A DNA stretch of 64,000 bases from Auanema rhodensis (taxonomy: Eukaryota > Nematoda > Chromadorea > Rhabditida > Rhabditidae), in contig OZ059897.1 in assembly GCA_964057225.1 (NCBI GenBank), forward strand, positions 22,940,001-23,004,000. Direction: 5' to 3'. Position 1 is the first letter of the stretch, and each line of letters starts with the position of its first letter. This document shows positions 1 through 12,496 of the stretch, one piece after another. The notes beneath the pieces are model-generated. The model saw nothing but the letters and a program-made list of their open reading frames with translations. It ran no database searches and had not been told where the DNA came from. Position numbers and translations under genes: made by a program.

Positions 1-33
1 GAATCTAATTTTGAAAACCGCATCTCTTTATCT

Positions 34-43
34 TTCACGTGAA
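34..43. other. First CACGTG palindrome (TTCACGTGAA), one per monomer
   Basis: A perfect 10-bp palindrome with CACGTG at its core (36-41). CACGTG is the canonical E-box/G-box bound by basic helix-loop-helix and, in plants, bZIP factors. It is present in nearly every unit. I saw 12 altered copies, all at unit position 39: CACTTG in the units starting at 27809, 28161, 30625, 30977, 37841, 38193 and 42769, and CACATG in those starting at 46640, 47168, 48048, 48576 and 52448. All 12 still fit the looser E-box CANNTG. Binding by any protein is not shown by the sequence. Confidence 0.75.
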
Positions 44-59
44 GCGAGTTACATACCAA

Positions 60-73
60 GTGCACATCACGTG
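60..73. other. GTGCAC plus second CACGTG, with CDEI-type ATCACGTG
   Basis: Two palindromes stand two bases apart: GTGCAC at 60-65 and CACGTG at 68-73. With its left flank the second reads ATCACGTG (66-73), an exact fit to RTCACRTG, the CDEI consensus bound by the bHLH protein Cbf1 in budding-yeast point centromeres. The fit may be chance and does not imply a yeast. The common A64C variant (GTGCCC) removes the GTGCAC palindrome but leaves CACGTG, for example at 1120, 10272, 12560, 15376, 18016, 22944, 36144 and 39312. CACGTG itself is lost in only four units seen: C68G at 25236, and G73A in the units starting at 43297, 44704 and 45232. T67G (CAGCACGTG) occurs in units starting at 53328, 53680, 54560 and 59488 and breaks the CDEI fit only. 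Confidence 0.7.
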
Positions 74-77
74 TACA

Positions 78-97
78 TTTAATTAGCATAAATTAAA
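78..97. other. AT-rich inverted repeat, 7-bp arms and 6-nt loop
   Basis: TTTAATT at 78-84 is the exact reverse complement of AATTAAA at 91-97, with the loop AGCATA between. It recurs in nearly every unit and could extrude as a small cruciform or fold in a transcript. Arm variants are rare: T78A (23310, 28942, 31758, 39678), A82G (9762, 15042, 22082, 35810) and T94A (57644, 61692). The loop variant A90G is commoner in zones I and IV. I saw no compensating change in the opposite arm, so there is no sign of selection for pairing. Confidence 0.65.
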
Positions 98-117
98 GTT
101 CACGTAAATTTCAAAGT

Positions 118-130
118 CATGGTTACCATG
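118..130. other. Inverted repeat CATGG-TTA-CCATG
   Basis: Five-base arms flank a 3-nt centre and include GGTTACC. It is present in nearly all units. Variants that break an arm pair are T120A (11736, 13672, 18776, 20536, 34264), T120G (49399, 50631), T129A (16849, 24593, 28289, 31105, 38321, 40961) and C126A (12798). None is compensated. These variants are better used as lineage tags for the duplicated blocks than as functional changes. Confidence 0.65.
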
Positions 131-142
131 CACCAATATCAA

Positions 143-158
143 TAAAAATTTGTTTTTA
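143..158. other. A/T inverted repeat TAAAAA-TTTG-TTTTTA
   Basis: Six-base arms at 143-148 and 153-158 surround a 4-nt loop. Overlapping it, AATAAA at 141-146 matches the eukaryotic polyadenylation hexamer on the + strand. It recurs in almost every unit, so transcripts of this strand would meet one every 176 bases. Arm variants include A148T (first-quarter units), T153A (26025, 42393), T154A (zone IV), A158T (zone IV) and the pair A158G with G159A (units starting at 27809, 30625, 37841, 42769). The A-tracts may also bend the DNA. Confidence 0.55.
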
Positions 159-2992
159 GACTAATATGGACATGGGGAATCTAATTTTGAAAACCGCATC
201 TCTTTATCTTTCACGTGAAGCGAGTTACATACCAAGTGCACATCACGTGTACATTTAATTAGCATAAATTAAAGTTCACGTAAATTTCAAAGTCATGGTT
301 ACCATGCACCAATATCAATAAAAATTTGTTTTTAGACTAATATGGACATGGGGAATCTAATTTTGAAAACCGCATCTCTTTATCTTTCACGTGAAGCGAG
401 TTACATACCAAGTGCACATCACGTGTACATTTAATTAGCATAAATTAAAGTTCACGTAAATTTCAAAGTCATGGTTACCATGAACCAATATCAATAAAAA
501 TTTGTTTTTAGACTAATATGGACATGGGGAATCTAATTTTGAAAACCGCATCTCTTTATCTTTCACGTGAAGCGAGTTACATACCAAGTGCACATCACGT
601 GTACATTTAATTAGCATAAATTAAAGTTCACGTAAATTTCAAAGTCATGGTTACCATGCACCAATATCAATAAAAATTTGTTTTTAAACTAATATGGACA
701 TGGGGAATCTAATTTTGAAAACCGCATCTCTTTATCTTTCACGTGAAGCGAGTTACATACCAAGTGCACATCACGTGTACATTTAATTAGCATAAATTAA
801 AGTTCACGTAAATTTCAAAGTCATGGTTACCATGCACCAATATCAATAAAAATCTGTTTTTAGACTAATATGGACATGGGGAATCTAATTTTGAAAACCG
901 CATCTCTTTATCTTTCACGTGAAGCGAGTTACATACCAAGTGAACATCACGTGTACATTTAATTAGCATAAATTAAAGTTCACGTAAATTTCAAAGTCAT
1001 GGTTACCATGAACCAATATCAATAAAAATTTGTTTTTAGACTAATATGGACATGGGGAATCTAATTTTGAAAACCGCATCTCTTTATCTTTCACGTGAAG
1101 CGAGTTACATACCAAGTGCCCATCACGTGTACATTTAATTAGCATAAATTAAAGTTCACGTAAATTTCAAAGTCATGGTTACCATGCACCAATATCAATA
1201 AAAATTTGTTTTTAGACTAATATGGACATGGGGAATCTAATTTTGAAAACCGCATCTCGTTATCTTTCACGTGAAGCGAGTTACATACCAAGTGCACATC
1301 ACGTGTACATTTAATTAGCATAAATTAAAGTTCACGTAAATTTCAAAGTCATGGTTACCATGCACGAATATCAATAAAAATTTGTTTTTAGACTAATATG
1401 GACATGGGGAATCTAATTTTGAAAACCGCATCTCTTTATCTTTCACGTGAAGCGAGTTACATACCAAGTGCACATCACGTGTACATTTAATTAGCATAAA
1501 TTAAAGTTCACGTAAATTTCAAAGTCATGGTTACCATGCACCAATATCAATAAAAATTTGTTTTTAGACTAATATGGACATGGGGAATCTAATTTTGAAA
1601 ACCGCATCTCTTTATCTTTCACGTGAAGCGAGTTACATACCAAGTGCACATCACGTGTACATTTAATTAGCATAAATTAAAGTTCACGTAAATTTCAAAG
1701 TCATGGTTACCATGCACCAATATCAATAAAAATTTGTTTTTAGACTAATATGGACATGGTGAATCTAATTTTGAAAACCGCATCTCTTTATCTTTCACGT
1801 GAAGCGAGTTACATACCAAGTGCACATCACGTGTACATTTAATTAGCATAAATTAAAGTTCACGTAAATTTCAAAGTCATGGTTACCATGAACCAATATC
1901 AATAAAAATTTGTTTTTAGACTAATATGGACATGGGGAATCTAATTTTGAAAACCGCATCTCTTTATCTTTCACGTGAAGCGAGTTACATACCAAGTGCA
2001 CATCACGTGTACATTTAATTAGCATAAATTAAAGTTCACGTAAATTTCAAAGTCATGGTTACCATGCACCAATATCAATAAAAATTTGTTTTTAGACTAA
2101 TATGGACATGGGGAATCTAATTTTGAAAACCGCATCTCTTTATCTTTCACGTGAAGCGAGTTACATACCAAGTGCACATCACGTGTACATTTAATTAGCA
2201 TAAATTAAAGTTCACGTAAATTTCAAAGTCATGGTTACCATGAACCAATATCAATAAAAATTTGTTTTTAGACTAATATGGACATGGGGAATCTAATTTT
2301 GAAAACCGCATCTCTTTATCTTTCACGTGAAGCGAGTTACATACCAAGTGCACATCACGTGTACATTTAATTAGCATAAATTAAAGTTCACGTAAATTTC
2401 AAAGTCATGGTTACCATGAACCAATATCAATAAAAATTTGTTTTTAGACTAATATGGACATGGGGAATCTAATTTTGAAAACCGCATCTCTTTATCTTTC
2501 ACGTGAAGCGAGTTACATACCAAGTGCACATCACGTGTACATTTAATTAGCATAAATTAAAGTTCACGTAAATTTCAAAGTCATGGTTACCATGAACCAA
2601 TATCAATAAAAATTTGTTTTTAGACTAATATGGACATGGGAAATCTAATTTTGAAAACCGCATCTCTTTATCTTTCACGTGAAGCGAGTTACATACCAAG
2701 TGCACATCACGTGTACATTTAATTAGCATAAATTAAAGTTCACGTAAATTTCAAAGTCATGGTTACCATGAAGCAATATCAATAAAAATTTGTTTTTAGA
2801 CTAATATGGACATGGGGAATCAAATTTTGAAAACCGCATCTCTTTATCTTTCACGTGAAGCGAGTTACATACCAAGTGCACATCACGTGTACATTTAATT
2901 AGCATAAATTAAAGTTCACGTAAATTTCAAAGTCATGGTTACCATGCACCAATATCAATAAAAATTTGTTTTTAGACTAATATGGACATGGG

Positions 2993-3344
2993 GAATCTAA
3001 TTTTGAAAACCGCATCTCTTTATCTTTCACGTGAAGCGAGTTACATACCAAGTGCACATCACGTGTACATTTAATTAGCATGAATTAAAGTTCACGTAAA
3101 TTTCAAAGTCATGGTTACCATGCACCAATATCAATAAAATTTTGTTTTTAGACTAATATGGACATGGGGAATCTAATTTTGAAAACAGCATCTCTTCATC
3201 TTTCACGTGAAGCGAGTTACATACCAAGTGCACATCACGTGTACATTTAATTAGCATAAATTAAAGTTCACGTAAATTTCAAAGTCATGGTTACCATGAA
3301 CCAATATCAATAAAAATTTGTTTTTAGACTAATATGGACATGGG
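2993..3344. repeat. Marker dimer: A90G/A148T unit followed by C19A/T29C unit
   Basis: The first unit has GCATGAATTAAAG (A90G, 3082) and AATAAAATTTTG (A148T); the next has AAAACAGCATC (C19A) and T29C. The same two-unit combination returns at 5633-5984, 5985-6336 and 8097-8448. The two copies at 5633 and 5985 are adjacent and form a local 352-bp tandem dimer. Linked variants copied together show that exchange involved more than one unit at a time. Confidence 0.7.
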
Positions 3345-5632
3345 GAATCTAATTTTGAAAACCGCATCTCTTTATCTTTCACGTGAAGCGAGTTACATAC
3401 CAAGTGCACATCACGTGTACATTTAATTAGCATAAATTAAAGTTCACGTAAATTTCAAAGTCATGGTTACCATGCACCAATATCAATAAAAATTTGTTTT
3501 TAGACTAATATGGACATGGGGAATCTAATTTTGAAAACCGCATCTCTTTATCTTTCACGTGAAGCGAGTTACATACCAAGTGCACATCACGTGTACATTT
3601 AATTAGCATAAATTAAAGTTCACGTAAATTTCAAAGTCATGGTTACCATGAACCAATATCAATAAAAATTTGTTTTTAGACTAATATGGACATGGGGAAT
3701 CTAATTTTGAAAACCGCATCTCTTTATCTTTCACGTGAAGCGAGTTACATACCAAGTGCACATCACGTGTACATTTAATTAGCATAAATTAAAGTTCACG
3801 TAAATTTCAAAGTCATGGTTACCATGCACCAATATCAATAAAAATTTGTTTTTAGACTAATATGGACATGGGGGATCTAATTTTGAAAACCGCATCTCTT
3901 TATCTTTCACGTGAAGCGAGTTACATACCAAGTGCACATCACGTGTACATTTAATTAGCATAAATTAAAGTTCACGTAAATTTCAAAGTCATGGTTACCA
4001 TGAACCAATATCAATAAAAATTTGTTTTTAGACTAATATGGACATGGGGAATCTAATTTTGAAAACCGCATCTCTTTATCTTTCACGTGAAGCGAGTTAC
4101 ATACCAAGTGCACATCACGTGTACATTTAATTAGCATAAATTAAAGTTCACGTAAATTTCAAAGTCATGGTTACCATGAACCAATATCAATAAAAATTTG
4201 TTTTTAGACTAATATGGACATGGGGAATCTAATTTTGAAAACCGCATCTCTTTATCTTTCACGTGAAGCGAGTTACATACCAAGTGCACATCACGTGTAC
4301 ATTTAATTAGCATAAATTAAAGTTCACGTAAATTTCAAAGTCATGGTTACCATGAAGCAATATCAATAAAAATTTGTTTTTAGACTAATATGGACATGGG
4401 GAATCTAATTTTGAAAACCGCATCTCTTTATCTTTCACGTGAAGCGAGTTACATACCAAGTGCACATCACGTGTACATTTAATTAGCATAAATTAAAGTT
4501 CACGTAAATTTCAAAGTCATGGTTACCATGCACCAATATCAATAAAAATTTGTTTTTAGACTAATATGGACATGGGGAATCTAATTTTGAAAACCGCATC
4601 TCTTTATCTTTCACGTGAAGCGAGTTACATACCAAGTGCACATCACGTGTACATTTAATTAGCATAAATTAAAGTTCACGTAAATTTCAAAGTCATGGTT
4701 ACCATGAACCAATATCAATAAAAATTTGTTTTTAGACTAATATGGACATGGGGAATCTAATTTTGAAAACCGCATCTCTTTATCTTTCACGTGAAGCGAG
4801 TTACATACCAAGTGCACATCACGTGTACATTTAATTAGCATAAATTAAAGTTCACGTAAATTTCAAAGTCATGGTTACCATGAACCAATATCAATAAAAA
4901 TTTGTTTTTAGACTAATATGGACATGGGGAATCTAATTTTGAAAACCGCATCTCTTTATCTTTCACGTGAAGCGAGTTACATACCAAGTGCACATCACGT
5001 GTACATTTAATTAGCATAAATTAAAGTTCACGTAAATTTCAAAGTCATGGTTACCATGCACCAATATCAATAAAAATTTGTTTTTAGACTAATATGGACA
5101 TGGGGAATCTAATTTTGAAAACCGCATCTCTTTATCTTTCACGTGAAGCGAGTTACATACCAAGTGCACATCACGTGTACATTTAATTAGCATAAATTAA
5201 AGTTCACGTAAATTTCAAAGTCATGGTTACCATGCACCAATATCAATAAAAATTTGTTTTTAGACTAATATGGACATGGGGAATCTAATTTTGAAAACCG
5301 CATCTCTTTATCTTTCACGTGAAGCGAGTTACATACCAAGTGCACATCACGTGTACATTTAATTAGCATAAATTAAAGTTCACGTAAATTTCAAAGTCAT
5401 GGTTACCATGCACCAATATCAATAAAAATTTGTTTTTAGACTAATATGGACATGGGGAATCTAATTTTGAAAACCGCATCTCTTTATCTTTCACGTGAAG
5501 CGAGTTACATACCAAGTGCACATCACGTGTACATTTAATTAGCATAAATTAAAGTTCACGTAAATTTCAAAGTCATGGTTACCATGAACCAATATCAATA
5601 AAAATTTGTTTTTAGACTAATATGGACATGGG

Positions 5633-6336
5633 GAATCTAATTTTGAAAACCGCATCTCTTTATCTTTCACGTGAAGCGAGTTACATACCAAGTGCACATC
5701 ACGTGTACATTTAATTAGCATGAATTAAAGTTCACGTAAATTTCAAAGTCATGGTTACCATGCACCAATATCAATAAAATTTTGTTTTTAGACTAATATG
5801 GACATGGGTAATCTAATTTTGAAAACAGCATCTCTTCATCTTTCACGTGAAGCGAGTTACATACCAAGTGCACATCACGTGTACATTTAATTAGCATAAA
5901 TTAAAGTTCACGTAAATTTCAAAGTCATGGTTACCATGCACCAATATGAATGAAAATTTGTTTTTAGACTAATATGGACATGGGGAATCTAATTTTGAAA
6001 ACCGCATCTCTTTATCTTTCACGTGAAGCGAGTTACATACCAAGTGCACATCACGTGTACATTTAATTAGCATGAATTAAAGTTCACGTAAATTTCAAAG
6101 TCATGGTTACCATGCACCAATATCAATAAAATTTTGTTTTTAGACTAATATGGACATGGGGAATCTAATTTTGAAAACAGCATCTCTTCATCTTTCACGT
6201 GAAGCGAGTTACATACCAAGTGCACATCACGTGTACATTTAATTAGCATAAATTAAAGTTCACGTAAATTTCAAAGTCATGGTTACCATGCACCAATATC
6301 AATAAAAATTTGTTTTTAGACTAATATGGACATGGG
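5633..6336. repeat. Tandem duplication of the marker dimer
   Basis: Two consecutive 352-bp copies of the A90G/A148T plus C19A/T29C pair occur, starting at 5633 and 5985. The second unit of the first copy has private changes, CAATATGAATGAAA near 5941-5955, that the second copy lacks. This gives the order of events: duplication first, point changes after. Confidence 0.65.
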
Positions 6337-9300
6337 GAATCTAATTTTGAAAACCGCATCTCTTTATCTTTCACGTGAAGCGAGTTACATACCAAGTGCA
6401 CATCACGTGTACATTTAATTAGCATAAATTAAAGTTCACGTAAATTTCAAAGTCATGGTTACCATGCACCAATATCAATAAAAATTTGTTTTTAGCCTAA
6501 TATGGACATGGGGAATCTAATTTCGAGAACCGCATCTCTTTATCTTCCACGTGAAGCGAGTTACATACCAAGTGCACATCACGTGTACATTTAATTAGCA
6601 TAAATTAAAGTTCACGTAAATTTCAAAGTCATGGTTACCATGAACCAATATCAATAAAAATTTGTTTTTAGACTAATATGGACATGGGGAATCTAATTTT
6701 GAAAACCGCATCTCTTTATCTTTCACGTGAAGCGAGTTACATACCAAGTGCACATCACGTGTACATTTAATTAGCATAAATTAAAGTTCACGTAAATTTC
6801 AAAGTCATGGTTACCATGAACCAATATTAATAAAAATTTGTTTTTAGACTAATATGGACATGGGGAATCTAATTTTGAAAACCGCATCTCTTTATCTTTC
6901 ACGTGAAGCGAGTTACATACCAAGTGCACATCACGTGTACATTTAATTAGCATAAATTAAAGTTCACGTAAATTTCAAAGTCATGGTTACCATGCACCAA
7001 TATCAATAAAAATTTGTTTTTAGACTAATATGGACATGGGGAATCTAATTTTGAAAACCGCATCTCTTTATCTTTCACGTGAAGCGAGTTACATACCAAG
7101 TGCACATCACGTGTACATTTAATTAGCATAAATTAAAGTTCACGTAAATTTCAAAGTCATGGTTACCATGAACCAATATCAATAAAAATTTGTTTTTAGA
7201 CTAATATGGACATGGGGAATCTAATTTTGAAAACCGCATCTCTTTATCTTTCACGTGAAGCGAGTTACATACCAAGTGCACATCACGTGTACATTTAATT
7301 AGCATAAATTAAAGTTCACGTAAATTTCAAAGTCATGGTTACCATGCACCAATATCAATAAAAATTTGTTTTTAGACTAATATGGACATGGGGAATCTAA
7401 TTTTGAAAACCGCATCTCTTCATCTTTCACGTGAAGCGAGTTACATACCAAGTGCACATCACGTGTACATTTAATTAGCATAAATTAAAGTTCACGTAAA
7501 TTTCAAAGTCATGGTTACCATGAACCAATATCAATAAAAATTTGTTTTTAGACTAATATGGACATGGGGAATCTAATTTTGAAAACCGCATCTCTTCATC
7601 TTTCACGTGAAGCGAGTTACATACCAAGTGCACATCACGTGTACATTTAATTAGCATAAATTAAAGTTCACGTAAATTTCAAAGTCATGGTTACCATGCA
7701 CCAATATCAATAAAAATTTGTTTTTAGACTAATATGGACATGGGGAATCTAATTTTGAAAACCGCATCTCTTCATCTTTCACGTGAAGCGAGTTACATAC
7801 CAAGTGCACATCACGTGTACATTTAATTAGCATAAATTAAAGTTCACGTAAATTTCAAAGTCATGGTTACCATGAACCAATATCAATAAAAATTTGTTTT
7901 TAGACTAATATGGACATGGGGAATCTAATTTTGAAAACCGCATCTCTTCATCTTTCACGTGAAGCGAGTTACATACCAAGTGCACATCACGTGTACATTT
8001 AATTAGCATAAATTAAAGTTCACGTAAATTTCAAAGTCATGGTTACCATTCATCAATATCAATAAAAATTTGTTTTTAGACTAATATGGACATGGGGAAT
8101 CTAATTTTGAAAACCGCATCTCTTTATCTTTCACGTGAAGCGAGTTACATACCAAGTGCACATCACGTGTACATTTAATTAGCATGAATTAAAGTTCACG
8201 TAAATTTCAAAGTCATGGTTACCATGCACCAATATCAATAAAATTTTGTTTTTAGACTAATATGGACATGGGGAATCTAATTTTGAAAACAGCATCTCTT
8301 CATCTTTCACGTGAAGCGAGTTACATACCAAGTGCACATCACGTGTACATTTAATTAGCATAAATTAAAGTTCACGTAAATTTCAAAGTCATGGTTACCA
8401 TGAAGCAATGTCAATAAAAATTTGTTTTTAGACTAATATGGACATGGGGAATCTAATTTTGAAAACCGCATCTCTTTATCTTTCACGTGAAGCGAGTTAC
8501 ATACCAAGTGCACATCACGTGTACATTTAATTAGCATAAATTAAAGTTCACGTAAATTTCAAAGTCATGGTTACCATGAACCAATATCAATAAAAATTTG
8601 TTTTTAGACTAATATGGACATGGGGAATCTAATTTTGAAAACCGCATCTCTTTATCTTTCACGTGAAGCGAGTTACATACCAAGTGCACATCACGTGTAC
8701 ATTTAATTAGCATAAATTAAAGTTCACGTAAATTTCAAAGTCATGGTTACCATGAACCAATATCAATAAAAATTTGTTTTTAGACTAATATGGACATGGG
8801 GAATCTAATTTTGAAAACCGCATCTCTTTATCTTTCACGTGAAGCGAGTTACATACCAAGTGCACATCACGTGTACATTTAATTAGCATAAATTAAAGTT
8901 CACGTAAATTTCAAAGTCATGGTTACCATGCACCAATATCAATAAAAATTTGTTTTTAGACTAATATGGACATGGGGAATCTAATTTTGAAAACCGCATC
9001 TCTTTATCTTTCACGTGAAGCGAGTTACATACCAAGTGCACATCACGTGTACATTTAATTAGCATAAATTAAAGTTCACGTAAATTTCAAAGTCATGGTT
9101 ACCATGAACCAATATCAATAAAAATTCGTTTTTAGACTAATATGGACATGGGGAATCTAATTTTGAAAACCGCATCTCTTCATCTTTCACGTGAAGCGAG
9201 TTACATACCAAGTGCACATCACGTGTACATTTAATTAGCATAAATTAAAGTTCACGTAAATTTCAAAGTCATGGTTACCATGAACCAATATCAATAAAAA

Positions 9301-9856
9301 TTTGTTTTTAGACTAATATGGACATGGGGAATCTAATTTTGAAAACCGCATCTCTTTATCTTTCACGTGAAGCGAGTTACATACCAAGTGCACATCACGT
9401 GTACATTTAATTAGCATAAATTAAAGTTCACGTAAATTTCAAAGTCATGGTTACCATGCACCAATATCAATAAAAATTTGTTTTTAGACTAATATGGACA
9501 TGGGGAATCTAATTTTGAAAACCGCATCTCTTTATCTTTCACGTGAAGCGAGTTACATACCAAGTGCACATCACGTGTACATTTAATTAGCATAAATTAA
9601 AGTTCACGTAAATTTCAAAGTCATGGTTACCATGAACCAATATCAATAAAAATTTGTTTTTAGACTAATATGGACATGGGGAATCTAATTTTGAAAACCG
9701 CATCTCTTTATCTTTCACGTGAAGCGAGTTACATACCAAGTGCACATCACGTGTACATTTAGTTAGCATAAATTAAAGTTCACGTAAATTTCAAAGTCAT
9801 GGTTACCATGCACCAATATCAATAAAAATTTGTTTTTAAACTAATATGGACATGGG

Positions 9857-10560
9857 GAATCTAATTTTGAAAACCGCATCTCTTTATCTTTCACGTGAAG
9901 CGAGTTACATACCAAGTGCCCATCACGTGTACATTTAATTAGCATAAATTAAAGTTCACGTAAATTTCAAAGTCATGGTTACCATGCACCAATATCAATA
10001 AAAATTTGTTTTTAGACTAATATGGACATGGGGAATCTAATTTTGAAAACCGCATCTCTTTATCTTTCACGTGAAGCGAGTTACATACCAAGTGCACATC
10101 ACGTGTACATTTAATTAGCATAAATTAAAGTTCACGTAAATTTCAAAGTCATGGTTACCATGAACCAATATCAATAAAAATTTGTTTTTAGACTAATATG
10201 GACATGGGGAATCTAATTTTGAAAACCGCATCTCTTTATCTTTCACGTGAAGCGAGTTACATACCAAGTGCCCATCACGTGTACATTTAATTAGCATAAA
10301 TTAAAGTTCACGTAAATTTCAAAGTCATGGTTACCATGCACCAATATCAATAAAAATTTGTTTTTAGACTAATATGGACATGGGGAATCTAATTTTGAAA
10401 ACCGCATCTCTTTATCTTTCACGTGAAGCGAGTTACATACCAAGTGCACATCACGTGTACATTTAATTAGCATAAATTAAAGTTCACGTAAATTTCAAAG
10501 TCATGGTTACCATGAACCAATATCAATAAAAATTTGTTTTTAGACTAATATGGACATGGG
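9857..10560. repeat. Alternating dimers (64C,131C then 64A,131A)
   Basis: Units starting at 9857 and 10209 carry GTGCCC with 131C; those at 10033 and 10385 carry GTGCAC with 131A. The unit at 10561 opens like a third dimer. This is a 352-bp higher-order repeat of about two and a half turns leading into the first 11-monomer block. Confidence 0.6.
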
Positions 10561-12496
10561 GAATCTAATTTTGAAAACCGCATCTCTTTATCTTTCACGT
10601 GAAGCGAGTTACATACCAAGTGCCCATCACGTGTACATTTAATTAGCATAAATTAAAGTTCACGTAAATTTCAAAGTCATGGTTACCATGCACCAATATC
10701 AATAAAAATTTGTTTTTAGACTAATATGGACATGGGGAATCTAATTTTGAAAACCGCATCTCCTTATCTTTCACGTGAAGCGAGTTACATACCAAGTGCA
10801 CATCACGTGTACATTTAATTAGCATAAATTAAAGTTCACGTAAATTTCAAAGTCATGGTTACCATGCACCAATATCAATAAAAATTTGTTTTTAGACTAA
10901 TATGGACATGGGGAATCTAATTTTGAAAACCGCATCTCTTCATCTTTCACGTGAAGCGAGTTACATACCAAGTGCACATCACGTGTACATTTAATTAGCA
11001 TAAATTAAAGTTCACGTAAATTTCAAAGTCATGGTTACCATGCACCAATATCAATAAAAATTTGTTTTTAGACTAATATGGACATGGGGAATCTAATTTT
11101 GAAAACCGCATCTCTTCATCTTTCACGTGAAGCGAGTTACATACCAAGTGCACATCACGTGTACATTTAATTAGCATAAATTAAAGTTCACGTAAATTTC
11201 AAAGTCATGGTTACCATGCACCAATGTCAATAAAAATTTGTTTTTAGACTAATATGGACATGGGGAATCTAATTTTGAAAACCGCATCTCTTCATCTTTC
11301 ACGTGAAGCGAGTTACATACCAAGTGCACATCACGTGTACATTTAATTAGCATAAATTAAAGTTCACGTAAATTCCAAAGTCATGGTTACCATGCACCAA
11401 TATCAATAAAAATTTGTTTTTAGACTAATATGGACATGGGGAATCTAATTTTGAAAACAGCATCTCTTCATCTTTCACGTGAAGCGAGTTACATACCAAG
11501 TGCACATCACGTGTACATTTAATTAGCATAAATTAAAGTTCACGTAAATTTCAAAGTCATGGTTACCATGAACCAATATCAATAAAAATTTGTTTTTAGA
11601 CTAATATGGACATGGGGAATCTAATTTTGAAAACCGCATCTCTTTATCTTTCACGTGAAGCGAGTTACATACCAAGTGCACATCACGTGTACATTTAATT
11701 AGCATAAATTAAAGTTCACGTAAATTTCAAAGTCAAGGTTACCATGCACCAATATCAATAAAAATTTGTTTTTAGACTAATATGGACATGGGGAATCTAA
11801 TTTTGAAAACCGCATCTCTTTATCTTTCACGTGAAGCGAGTTACATACCAAGTGCACATCACGTGTACATTTAATTAGCATAAATTAAAGTTCACGTAAA
11901 TTTCAAAGTCATGGTTACCATGAAGCAATATCAATAAAAATTTGTTTTTAGACTAATATGGACATGGGGAATCTAATTTTGAAAACCGCATCTCTTTATC
12001 TTTCACGTGAAGCGAGTTACATACCAAGTGCACATCACGTGTACATTTAATTAGCATAAATTAAAGTTCACGTAAATTTCAAAGTCATGGTTACCATGAA
12101 CCAATATCAATAAAAATTTGTTTTTAGACTAATATGGACATGGGGAATCTAATTTTGAAAACCGCATCTCTTTATCTTTCACGTGAAGCGAGTTACATAC
12201 CAAGTGCACATCACGTGTACATTTAATTAGCATAAATTAAAGTTCACGTAAATTTCAAAGTCATGGTTACCATGAACCAATATCAATAAAAATTTGTTTT
12301 TAGACTAATATGGACATGGGGAATCTAATTTTGAAAACCGCATCTCTTTATCTTTCACGTGAAGCGAGTTACATACCAAGTGCACATCACGTGTACATTT
12401 AATTAGCATAAATTAAAGTTCACGTAAATTTCAAAGTCATGGTTACCATGAACCAATATCAATAAAAATTTGTTTTTAGACTAATATGGACATGGG
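10561..12496. repeat. 11-monomer block A, copy 1 (1936 bp)
   Basis: Tag order: 64C; 27C (TCTCCTTA, 10763); 29C; 29C with 138G; T111C (11375); C19A with 131A; T120A (11736); 133G; then 131A units. All tags return exactly 1936 bp (11 units) later. The last unit differs between copies (131A here, 131C in copy 2), so the duplicated segment may be 10 to 11 units. Confidence 0.85.

Larger units (their letters stand above)
1..176. repeat. Representative satellite monomer (reference unit)
   Basis: This unit is used as the coordinate frame for all variants named here; the start phase is arbitrary. In order it holds an A/T-tract dyad (9-17), a variable triplet at 27-29, the palindrome TTCACGTGAA (34-43), GTGCAC (60-65), CACGTG (68-73), an AT-rich inverted repeat (78-97), a third CACGT (101-105), a short inverted repeat around GGTTACC (118-130), a variable block at 131-138, AATAAA (141-146) and an A/T inverted repeat (143-158). 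Recurrent polymorphic sites are 27-29 (TTT, TTC, GTT, CTT, TCT, TTG), 64 (A/C), 131 (C/A), 133 (C/G) and 138 (A/G). Other sites are nearly fixed. Stops close all six frames: forward TAA at 6 and 80 and TGA at 40; reverse-strand stops read as CTA at 5, TTA at 28 and TTA at 93. It therefore does not code for protein. Confidence 0.97.
1..10560. repeat. Zone I: 60 monomers, mixed 131C and 131A
   Basis: By my reading 28 of 60 units carry A at unit position 131 (GAACC or GAAGC) and the rest carry C. Many units have private single changes, such as 1367 (CACGAATATC) and those in the unit starting at 6513. Only one unit here has 138G, in the unit at 8273 together with 131A/133G. No long duplicated block stands out beyond the marker dimers listed separately. 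There is no gene or other element in this stretch. Confidence 0.7.

Noticed and set aside
36-73. Budding-yeast point centromere
   Set aside because: Only a CDEI-like word is present. There is no CDEII-CDEIII arrangement, and a tandem satellite is unlike a point centromere.
78-130. Compensatory substitutions preserving the inverted repeats
   Set aside because: Arm variants (T78A, A82G, T94A, T120A, T120G, C126A, T129A) stand alone without a matching change in the other arm.
1-176. CENP-B box
   Set aside because: Nothing resembling YTTCGTTGGAARCGGGA was found on either strand of the unit.
1-176. Identity with a known plant centromere satellite such as Arabidopsis CEN180 or Brassica CentBr
   Set aside because: Length is similar and a few short words look alike (for example ATATGGAC, AAACCGCA), but I cannot align or search, and most of the unit does not match what I recall.
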